A stretch of 14,094 bases of DNA. It comes from Ruminococcus sp. (lineage in GTDB: Bacteria; Bacillota; Clostridia; Oscillospirales; Ruminococcaceae). The DNA lies in the NCBI GenBank assembly GCA_017961625.1, contig JAGCWY010000039.1, positions 1-14,094 on the forward strand. The letters run 5' to 3'. Shown one piece after another: positions 1 through 6,428 of this stretch. Under the pieces are notes generated by a model. That model searched no databases and had not been told where the DNA came from. It saw nothing but the letters and a program-made list of their open reading frames with translations. The position numbers and the translations under genes were made by a program. Position 1 is the first letter of the stretch, and every line of letters begins with the position of its first letter.

Positions 1-755
1 AGAATCCTTGGGAACAGGGAAATAACAATAATAATAACAATAATCACAACAATAATCAGCAGTCAAATCAGACAGCTTCCGGCCTGACAGATTACGGTAC
101 AGCTATGAATACATCAGCAACAATGGCTGACGATTTCAGAAAGGGCTCATCACGCTACTTTATCGCTTCCGACGGCTGGGAGAATGGTGATCCTTTTGAC
201 TGCGGCTGGTATAAGTCTCAGACAGCCTTCAAGGATGGTGCTCTGACTCTCAGTATTGACAAGGACTATTCAGGCAAGTACAATTATGCAGGCGCCGAGT
301 ACAGAACTAACGATTTCTATGGCTTCGGTTACTACGAGACATCTATGCAGGCTATCAAGAATGATGGCGTTGTATCTTCGTTCTTTACGTACACAGGTCC
401 TTCTGACAATAATCCGTGGGACGAGATAGATATTGAGATCCTCGGCAAGGATACTACAAAAGTGCAGTTTAACTACTATACCAACGGTCAGGGTAATCAC
501 GAGTTTATGTACAACCTAGGATTCGATGCTTCTCAGGGGTATCATACATACGGTTTTGACTGGCAGCGTGACCACATAACATGGTATGTTGATGGAAAGG
601 CTGTTTACACGGCTAACAGCAATATTCCTCAGACACCTGGAAAGATAATGATGAACACATGGCCCGGCAGGGGCGTTGACGAGTGGCTCAATCACTACAA
701 CGGAAAAACTCCTCTTACCGCACGCTATCAGTGGGTTACTTACAACAAGCAGTAA
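1..755 (+). CDS. Secreted lichenase (beta-1,3-1,4-glucanase), GH16, 5'-truncated by window edge
   Basis: The reading frame is open from base 3, so the ATG at 105 is internal and the true start lies upstream. The visible 250 residues are a short tail (NPWEQG), an Asn/Gln-rich linker (about residues 7-26), then a complete GH16 domain (about 35-250). The catalytic motif DEIDIE carries the family nucleophile Glu (codon 423-425) and acid/base Glu (435-437), followed by LGKDTTKVQFNYYTNG, characteristic of Bacillus-type lichenases that cut beta-1,4 bonds next to beta-1,3 bonds in cereal beta-glucan. The linker implies another module or the signal peptide upstream, and secretion is inferred from this. 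The domain shows a single Cys; the second Cys of the Bacillus disulfide (FDCGEYR region) is replaced by AGAEYR. A terminator follows, so the gene is transcriptionally separate from the xylose locus. The substrate class is well supported; other upstream domains are unknown. Confidence 0.93.
   Translation, partial: NPWEQGNNNNNNNNHNNNQQSNQTASGLTDYGTAMNTSATMADDFRKGSSRYFIASDGWENGDPFDCGWYKSQTAFKDGALTLSIDKDYSGKYNYAGAEYRTNDFYGFGYYETSMQAIKNDGVVSSFFTYTGPSDNNPWDEIDIEILGKDTTKVQFNYYTNGQGNHEFMYNLGFDASQGYHTYGFDWQRDHITWYVDGKAVYTANSNIPQTPGKIMMNTWPGRGVDEWLNHYNGKTPLTARYQWVTYNKQ
21..62 (+). repeat. AAT/AAC low-complexity tract coding an Asn-rich linker
   Basis: Codons AAT and AAC alternate irregularly, giving eight Asn, one His, three Asn and two Gln. 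This is a flexible interdomain linker within the lichenase. The triplet-like tract could change length by slippage. Confidence 0.8.
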
Positions 756-800
756 GTATCTATAAGTTAACATCCTTCCATTATTCCATTATACATAAGT

Positions 801-848
801 GAAACGGGCATAAGGAAACAAGATTTGCTTCTTTATGCCCGTTTCTTT
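801..848 (+). terminator. Intrinsic terminator of the lichenase gene
   Basis: The arm GAAACGGGCATAAGGAA (801-817) pairs with TTCTTTATGCCCGTTTC (829-845): 17 pairs with one G-U, an 11-base loop, then TTTAT. It lies about 45 bases after the lichenase stop. Confidence 0.85.
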
Positions 849-889
849 ATATGTTACGAAAGAACTATTGATATATATAAAAGGAATAT

Positions 890-930
890 AAAATAAAAAG
901 CGCTGAGGTATTGATACTTCAGCACTTTTG
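890..930 (-). terminator. Intrinsic terminator of the AraC-family gene
   Basis: Read on the minus strand, AAAAGTGCTGAAGTA (929-915) pairs with TACCTCAGCGCTTTTT (910-895) around a short TCAA loop, and the RNA continues into U-rich sequence (complement of 890-899). It lies just past the regulator's stop at 939. With the plus-strand terminator at 801-848 it insulates the two convergent genes. Confidence 0.8.
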
Positions 931-938
931 TTGTATAA

Positions 939-1805
939 TTATGTATGGTCCGAAATTTTGTAGAGAGTTTTGAACTCTGTCGGAGTACAGTTCTTCGCTT
1001 TCTTGAATGCGCGGTTGAAGGTTGTAAGGCTTGCAAAGCCTGCACGCATGGCTACTTCCGTTACAGAGAGATTCGGGTCGATGAGCAGGCGCTCCGCGGC
1101 CTTTATGCGCTTGCTGTTTATATATTGTATATAAGAAACGTTATTGTATTTCTTGAATATTCTTGAGAAATGGTATTTGCTGTAGCCTGCTATGGAAGCT
1201 ATCTTTTCAAGTGGAATCTCCTCCATATAGTTCTGGTTGATGTACTTCATTACCATGCCGAACTTTCTGGTATCATCTCTTCCGGTGATATCGTTTGAAA
1301 AAGCATCGGCAGCGATGGTGAGCTGATACTCGCGGACAGCTGCAAGTATATTTACAAGCGAAAGATATATCCTTACATCTGCAAGAGTTGATTTTGAATA
1401 GTATTCAGAATAGATATCAAGGATATTCTTCCTTGACAATACATAAAGCTCCTTGCTGAGAGTGGGTGTAATGTGGAACGGTGCGGAAAAAACAGGTGTG
1501 AGGGCTTCAAGAGCCGGAACATCGCTTATTATACTGTTTTCGCACTGGAAAATTATTCGTCTGCCTTCCTGGGCAGGCATTGAATGAAGCTCGCCCGGCG
1601 GAATAATAATTATCTCTTTTTCATTCAGATGATAATTTCTGCCGCCGACCGTAACTGTGAAGCCATTGTGTAGAGGGATAATGACTTCTACGGCATTATG
1701 CCAGTGTGTAGGATACTCTTCGACTTCGTCATTATCATATAATAGTACAAAGCGCTGATTTTCATACTCAACTGTCTCATAATCGCCTGACAGATTTTTA
1801 ATCAT
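939..1805 (-). CDS. AraC-family transcriptional regulator with N-terminal cupin domain
   Basis: A 288-residue regulator. The N-terminal half is a cupin sensor with a metal-cupin-like set HWH (residues 34-36), Glu40 and His74 (PPGELH). The C-terminal half has two AraC-type helix-turn-helix units, about 198-220 (PLEKIASIAGYSKYHFSRIF) and 247-270 (SVTEVAMRAGFASLTTFNRA), with the family ending CTPTEFK. The ATG at 1803-1805 is preferred because AAGGAGG lies 5-6 bases before it; an upstream in-frame TTG (1821-1823) would put that ribosome site inside the protein. It diverges from the xylose/xylo-oligosaccharide operon, so it most likely senses a xylan-derived sugar and activates that operon. The effector is inferred from context only. 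Its own promoter and terminator can be seen. Confidence 0.93.
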   Translation of the reverse strand: MIKNLSGDYETVEYENQRFVLLYDNDEVEEYPTHWHNAVEVIIPLHNGFTVTVGGRNYHLNEKEIIIIPPGELHSMPAQEGRRIIFQCENSIISDVPALEALTPVFSAPFHITPTLSKELYVLSRKNILDIYSEYYSKSTLADVRIYLSLVNILAAVREYQLTIAADAFSNDITGRDDTRKFGMVMKYINQNYMEEIPLEKIASIAGYSKYHFSRIFKKYNNVSYIQYINSKRIKAAERLLIDPNLSVTEVAMRAGFASLTTFNRAFKKAKNCTPTEFKTLYKISDHT

Positions 1806-1898
1806 GACTGACCTCCTTATCAAAAATAAATGTTAATAACATATTAATACCCGTTCCGGTAACTGCATCGCCATTACAAATACCGATTTTTCAGCTAT

Positions 1899-1928
1899 AT
1901 TATACACTACATTTATGCCATTTGTAAA
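1899..1928 (-). promoter_or_regulatory. Sigma-A-type promoter for the AraC-family gene
   Basis: On the minus strand TTTACA (1928-1923), an 18-base spacer and TATAAT (1904-1899) form a near-consensus promoter. The predicted start of transcription is around 1892, giving a leader of about 85 bases before the ATG at 1805. Confidence 0.7.
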
Positions 1929-1937
1929 GTGGGTTGG

Positions 1938-1977
1938 GTAAAAAACTGAAAATGTTAGCAATTCCTGAGTAAAAACT
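1938..1977. promoter_or_regulatory. Direct repeat, candidate regulator operator
   Basis: GTAAAAAACT (1938-1947) recurs as GTAAAAACT (1969-1977), 30-31 bases apart, about three helical turns, on the same face of the DNA. AraC-family proteins commonly bind direct repeats upstream of the -35 region. The pair lies between the regulator promoter and the operon -10. The units are A-rich and short, so chance is a real alternative. Confidence 0.35.
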
Positions 1978-2024
1978 ATTAAAAAAGCCGCAATATTTGA
2001 TTAGTATTAATTGCTTAAGTGTAT

Positions 2025-2030
2025 TATAAT
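2025..2030 (+). promoter_or_regulatory. -10 element of the xylose operon promoter (poor -35)
   Basis: A perfect TATAAT lies 28 bases before the first start codon. At 16-18 bases upstream there is no recognisable TTGACA; the nearest TTGATT (1997-2002) would need a 22-base spacer and TTGCTT (2011-2016) only 8. A strong -10 with a weak -35 fits a promoter that needs an activator, plausibly the divergent AraC-type protein. Confidence 0.55.
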
Positions 2031-2057
2031 ATTTACAGAGTAAACGAAAGGTGATAT

Positions 2058-2951
2058 ATGATGTCTATAAACTACAAAGAATCCGATTATAAAAACTATG
2101 GTAAGTGTGCTTGGCTCGATAATGGCAAGATAAAGCTTATAGCTACTGTCGATGTGGGGCCGAGAATAGTTTTTTTCGGGACTTCAGATGGCACAAATAT
2201 GCTTTTTGAGGATATAGACAGGAATTTCTATGAGATAAATAATGGCTACGGTGTATGGTACGCTTACGGGGGACACAGGATATGGTCCGCGCCTGAAGTG
2301 ATGCCAGAGACTTATCTCCCTGACAATTCAAGGATCGAAGCAATTTTTGATAAGGGAGAGCTTATTTTAAGACCTGCGAGAACAAAATTTGACAAACAGT
2401 TCGAAATTGTAGTCAAAATGGGCGATGGTAACTCGGTAGTTATCGAAAACAGGATCACCAATTGCTCTGATAAACCTGCTGAATACGCTCCATGGTCTGT
2501 TACTGGGCTTGCTGCCGGTGGTACGGAGATAATACCGCTGTGCAGGGAGGACAAGGGATTTCTTCCCAACAGGACTATGGCGCTTTGGAGCTATTCCGAT
2601 ATAAAGGACGAACGCTTTGAGTTGAAAAACAATTATGCTCTCCTCAAACAAGATTCTAAGAAAAAGAAGCCTTTCAAGGCAGGCTTCAATGTTACAGATA
2701 AGAAGATAGTTTACATAAAGGACAGCCATATACTCAAAGTCAGTTTCGATGATTATAAACAGATCACTTATCCTGATTTTTGCTGTAATTTTGAAACCTA
2801 TACCAATGATTTGTTTCTTGAATGCGAAATACTTGGCGAACTGAGAACCTATCAGCCGGGCGAATCGGCTTCTATCAAGGAAGTTTGGGAGATATCCGAT
2901 GTAGAGGGCTCTCCCGAAAAATTCATTGAAGAATTTGTAAGCAAAATATAA
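2058..2951 (+). CDS. DUF4380-like protein, galactose-mutarotase-type fold; possible sugar mutarotase
   Basis: This 297-residue protein has no signal peptide or membrane segment, so it is likely cytoplasmic. The sequence pattern resembles DUF4380: DVGPRIVFFG (32-41), GGHRIWSAPE (71-80), YLPDN (86-90), APWSVTG (144-150), and FETYTNDLFLECEILGEL (245-262) before a PGES..EVWEI strand. DUF4380 proteins share the beta-sandwich fold of aldose 1-epimerases, in which a His and a Glu do the chemistry; His73 and Glu255 are candidates, but this is inference. It is the first gene of the operon, 12 bases before the GH3 start codon (5 or 11 bases in between depending on start), next to a retaining beta-xylosidase and a xylose isomerase, so a role in xylose anomerisation is plausible. 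AAAGGTG precedes two adjacent ATGs (2058 and 2061); either may be used. No function is established for this protein. Confidence 0.8.
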   Translation: MMSINYKESDYKNYGKCAWLDNGKIKLIATVDVGPRIVFFGTSDGTNMLFEDIDRNFYEINNGYGVWYAYGGHRIWSAPEVMPETYLPDNSRIEAIFDKGELILRPARTKFDKQFEIVVKMGDGNSVVIENRITNCSDKPAEYAPWSVTGLAAGGTEIIPLCREDKGFLPNRTMALWSYSDIKDERFELKNNYALLKQDSKKKKPFKAGFNVTDKKIVYIKDSHILKVSFDDYKQITYPDFCCNFETYTNDLFLECEILGELRTYQPGESASIKEVWEISDVEGSPEKFIEEFVSKI

Positions 2952-2969
2952 TACGAAAGGAGAATGCTT

Positions 2970-5048
2970 GTGGAAAAGTATATGAATGAAGCATTATCCG
3001 CACTTGAAAGAGCCGAGGATATTACGGACAGGCTTTCAGTCGAAGAACAGGCAGAACAGCTCAAGTATGATGCTCCTAAGGTAGAACGATTGGGGATACC
3101 GGCTTACAATTGGTGGAGTGAAGGCTTACACGGAGTCGCAAGAGCAGGAACAGCTACTATGTTTCCTCAGACAATAGGACTTGCGGCAATGTTTGATGAA
3201 GATGCTGTACGCAAGGCAGGAGAGATAACTTCTGTTGAGGCGAGAGCTAAATATAACGAGTATTCGGCACATGGCGATCGTGATATATATAAGGGACTTA
3301 CTCTTTGGTCGCCGAATGTCAATATATTCAGAGATCCGAGATGGGGAAGAGGTCAGGAGACCTACGGTGAGGATCCGTTCCTTACTTCCAGACTCGGCGT
3401 TGCATACACTAAGGGTCTTCAGGGCGATGGAAAAGTTCTAAGAACAGCTGCCTGTGCAAAGCATTTTGCAGTTCACAGCGGTCCCGAAGCAACAAGACAT
3501 GAATTTGACGCAAAGTCCAATATGAAGGACATGACTGAAACATATATCGCCGCATTTGAAGCACTTGTAAAAGAAGCAAAGGTTGAAACCGTAATGGGAG
3601 CGTATAATCGTGTGAACGGTGAGCCTGCTTGCGCAAGCAGCTTTCTTATGGGTAAGCTGAAGGAATGGAATTTCGACGGACATTTCGTCTCCGACTGCTG
3701 GGCTCTCAGAGACTTCCATACAAATCATGGCGTTACAAAGACCGCTCCTGAGTCTGCTGCTATGGCTCTCAAAGCCGGCTGCGACCTCAATTGCGGTAAT
3801 ACATATCTCCACCTTCTTATTGCATATAATGAAGGACTCATCACAAAAGAGGATCTCAGAAGATCCTGCGTGAAGCTGATGAGAACGAGAGTAAGGCTAG
3901 GTATGTTTGATAAGTCCACCGAATTCGACGGACTTAATTACGATATCGTAGCCTGCGATGAGCACAAGAAGTTCTCCCTCGAATGTTCGGAGCGTTCTAT
4001 GGTGCTTCTAAAGAATAACGGTATTTTACCTCTTGCAGAGGGAAAATATAAGACTATCGGAGTTATCGGTCCCAATGCCGACAGTGTTCCTGCACTTGAG
4101 GGCAACTACAACGGCAAGGCTGACGAATATGTCACATTCCTCAGAGGAATACGTGAGGCATTCGATGGCAGGGTGATTTATTCCGAGGGATGTCATCTTT
4201 ATAAGGACAGATGTATGCAGCTTGGCCTTCCTGATGATAGACTCGCAGAGGCAGAGATCATCGCAGAGCATTCTGACCTTGTGGTCCTTGTTGTCGGACT
4301 CGACGCTACTATCGAGGGCGAAGAGGGAGATACAGGAAACGAATTCTCGTCAGGCGACAAGAACGATTTGAGACTTCCTGAGTCACAGAGAAAGCTTGTT
4401 AAGACGGTCATGGCTAAAGGAAAGCCCGTTATCATAGTAACTGCTGCTGGCAGTGCAATAAATGTTGAAGCTAACTGTGATGCACTTATCCACGCATGGT
4501 ATCCCGGACAGCTCGGCGGAAGAGCTCTTGCCAATATTCTTTTCGGCAAGATATCTCCTTCAGGAAAGCTTCCGGTAACATTCTATGAAGACGCTTCAAA
4601 GTTGCCCGATTTCTCGGATTACAGCATGAAGAACCGTACATACAGATATGCCAAGGGCAATATACTCTATCCCTTCGGCTTCGGACTGACCTACTCGGAG
4701 GCAGAATGCTCCGACCTAAAGTTTGAAAACGGCGTTGCGTCAGTAAAGGTCACAAATACCGGAAAATGCGCAACAGAGGATGTAGTTCAGTTCTATATCA
4801 AAGGTTATTCGGAGAACGCAGTTCCCAACCACAGCCTCTGCGGCTTCAAGAGAGTCGCACTTGACGCGGGAGAGAGCAGGGTCGTACAGATCACTCTTCC
4901 CGAAAGGTCTACAATGGCAGTCAATGAAAAGGGCGAATGGGTAAAGGAAGGCAGTGAGTTCACCCTCTACGCAGGAACATCACAGCCTGACGAGCTCAGC
5001 GAAAAGCTGACCGGCAAGAAATGCACTACTCTGAAAATAAATTTATAA
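2970..5048 (+). CDS. GH3 glycoside hydrolase, probable cytoplasmic beta-xylosidase
   Basis: About 692 residues in the usual GH3 order: TIM-barrel domain (about 15-310), alpha/beta sandwich domain (about 335-560), and C-terminal fibronectin III-like domain (about 590-680). YNWWSEGLHGVAR (46-58) and LTLWSPNVNIFRDPRWGRGQ are typical of the bacterial beta-xylosidase branch. The catalytic nucleophile is Asp242 in FVSDCWA; the acid/base is probably a Glu in EGEEGD (about 449-453). There is no signal peptide, so it should act on imported oligosaccharides in the cytoplasm. GH3 enzymes retain configuration, here releasing beta-D-xylose if the assignment is right. GTG 2970 is chosen because AAAGGAG ends 7 bases before it; the in-frame ATG at 2964 is only one base from that site. 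XylA follows at once. Beta-glucosidase or mixed arabinofuranosidase activity cannot be excluded. Confidence 0.92.
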   Translation: MEKYMNEALSALERAEDITDRLSVEEQAEQLKYDAPKVERLGIPAYNWWSEGLHGVARAGTATMFPQTIGLAAMFDEDAVRKAGEITSVEARAKYNEYSAHGDRDIYKGLTLWSPNVNIFRDPRWGRGQETYGEDPFLTSRLGVAYTKGLQGDGKVLRTAACAKHFAVHSGPEATRHEFDAKSNMKDMTETYIAAFEALVKEAKVETVMGAYNRVNGEPACASSFLMGKLKEWNFDGHFVSDCWALRDFHTNHGVTKTAPESAAMALKAGCDLNCGNTYLHLLIAYNEGLITKEDLRRSCVKLMRTRVRLGMFDKSTEFDGLNYDIVACDEHKKFSLECSERSMVLLKNNGILPLAEGKYKTIGVIGPNADSVPALEGNYNGKADEYVTFLRGIREAFDGRVIYSEGCHLYKDRCMQLGLPDDRLAEAEIIAEHSDLVVLVVGLDATIEGEEGDTGNEFSSGDKNDLRLPESQRKLVKTVMAKGKPVIIVTAAGSAINVEANCDALIHAWYPGQLGGRALANILFGKISPSGKLPVTFYEDASKLPDFSDYSMKNRTYRYAKGNILYPFGFGLTYSEAECSDLKFENGVASVKVTNTGKCATEDVVQFYIKGYSENAVPNHSLCGFKRVALDAGESRVVQITLPERSTMAVNEKGEWVKEGSEFTLYAGTSQPDELSEKLTGKKCTTLKINL

Positions 5049-5066
5049 AACATTATGGAGGATAAA

Positions 5067-6380
5067 ATGGAATTTTTCAGCAAAATCGGAAAAATCGAGT
5101 ATAAGGGTAAGGATAGTACAGATCCTCTTTCTTTCAAGTACTACAACCCTGATGAAATGATCAATGGCAAGAAGATGCGCGATCACCTTAAGTTCGCACT
5201 TTCTTGGTGGCACACAATGGGCGGCGACGGAACAGATATGTTCGGCTGCGGTACAACAGACAAGTCATGGGGACAGAGCGATCCCGCTGCAAGAGCAAAG
5301 GCAAAGGTTGATGCTGCTGCTGAAATTATGGATAAGCTCTCAATTGATTATTACTGCTTCCATGACCGCGATCTTTCGCCTGAGTATGGCAATCTCAAGG
5401 AGACAAACGCTCAGCTCGATATCGTTACAGACTATATGAAGTCTGCTATGGGCGATAAGAAGTGTCTCTGGGGTACAGCTAAGTGCTTCGATCATCCGAG
5501 ATTCATGCATGGTGCAGGCACATCACCTTCTGCTGATGTATTTGCATTCTCTGCTGCACAGATAAAGAAGGCTCTCGAGTCTACAGTAAAGCTCGGCGGT
5601 AACGGATATGTATTCTGGGGTGGCCGTGAGGGTTACGAGACTCTCCTCAATACAAACATGGGTCTTGAGCTTGACAATATGGCTCGTCTCATGAAGATGG
5701 CTGTAGAGTACGGACGTTCAATAGGCTTCAAGGGCGATTTCTACATCGAGCCTAAGCCAAAGGAGCCTACAAAGCACCAGTACGATTTCGATACAGCTAC
5801 TGTTCTCGGATTCCTGAGAAAGTACGGCCTCGACAAGGACTTCAAGATGAACATCGAGGCTAACCACGCTACACTCGCTCAGCACACATTCCAGCATGAG
5901 CTCCGCGTTGCAAGAGACAACGGCGTATTCGGTTCTATCGATGCAAACCAGGGCGATATGCTTCTTGGCTGGGATACAGACCAGTTCCCGACAAATATTT
6001 ATGATACAACAATGTGTATGTATGAAGTTATCAAGGCAGGCGGCTTCACAAACGGCGGTCTCAACTTTGACGCTAAGGCTCGCAGAGGCAGCTTCACTCC
6101 CGAGGATATCTTCTACAGCTACATCGCAGGTATGGATGCATTTGCACTCGGCTTCAGAGCTGCTCTCAAGCTCATTGATGACGGACGTATCGACAAGTTC
6201 GTTGCTGACAGATACGCTTCATGGAACACAGGAATCGGTGCAGATATCATCTCCGGCAAGGCAGACTTCGCATCACTTGAAAAGTATGCTCTTGAAAAGG
6301 GCGAGGTTACAGCTTCACTCTCAAGTGGCAGACAGGAAATGCTGGAGTCTATCGTAAATAACGTTCTTTTCAGTCTTTAA
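5067..6380 (+). CDS. xylA: Xylose isomerase
   Basis: A 437-residue class II xylose isomerase, full length, which converts D-xylose to D-xylulose with two divalent metals. Active-site residues are all present: His99 and Asp102 in FHDRDLSPE, Glu228 and Lys230 in IEPKPKEP, Glu264 and His267 in IEANHATLAQHTFQHE, Asp292 in DANQGD, Asp303 and Asp305 in WDTDQFP, and Asp335 in NFDAKARRG. The start at 5067 has GGAGG 5 bases upstream and gives the family N-terminus MEFFSKIGKI. An in-frame ATG at 5055 overlaps that ribosome site and is unlikely. Lys is almost always AAG here, suggesting strong expression. The gene lies directly after GH3 and before the sugar-binding protein, so free xylose from GH3 would enter the pentose phosphate pathway. 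A xylulokinase gene is not in the window. Confidence 0.98.
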   Translation: MEFFSKIGKIEYKGKDSTDPLSFKYYNPDEMINGKKMRDHLKFALSWWHTMGGDGTDMFGCGTTDKSWGQSDPAARAKAKVDAAAEIMDKLSIDYYCFHDRDLSPEYGNLKETNAQLDIVTDYMKSAMGDKKCLWGTAKCFDHPRFMHGAGTSPSADVFAFSAAQIKKALESTVKLGGNGYVFWGGREGYETLLNTNMGLELDNMARLMKMAVEYGRSIGFKGDFYIEPKPKEPTKHQYDFDTATVLGFLRKYGLDKDFKMNIEANHATLAQHTFQHELRVARDNGVFGSIDANQGDMLLGWDTDQFPTNIYDTTMCMYEVIKAGGFTNGGLNFDAKARRGSFTPEDIFYSYIAGMDAFALGFRAALKLIDDGRIDKFVADRYASWNTGIGADIISGKADFASLEKYALEKGEVTASLSSGRQEMLESIVNNVLFSL

Positions 6381-6389
6381 TAAAGACTG
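6371..6389 (+). other. Small hairpin across the xylA stop codon
   Basis: CAGTCTT (6371-6377) pairs with AAGACTG (6383-6389), with the TAA stop in the loop. No U-run follows immediately, so it is not a standard terminator. It could be a weak processing or stability element between xylA and the transporter genes. Confidence 0.4.
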
Positions 6390-6428
6390 ATTGAAATTAA
6401 ATCTATTTTTCAAATGGAGGTCACGAAT

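Noticed and set aside
945..1166. 73-codon frame on the plus strand opposite the AraC-type gene
   Set aside because: It lies entirely inside the well-supported regulator on the other strand and its translation resembles no family I know.
1861..1890. CGGTA...TACCG hairpin followed by T residues in the regulator leader region
   Set aside because: The stem is only 5 pairs with a loop of about 20 bases, too weak for a terminator or attenuator on either strand.
1947..1960. cre-like sequence TGAAAATGTTAGCA upstream of the sugar operon
   Set aside because: It matches the catabolite-response consensus at most positions but lacks the central CG and has a second mismatch. In AT-rich intergenic DNA this is weak support for CcpA control.
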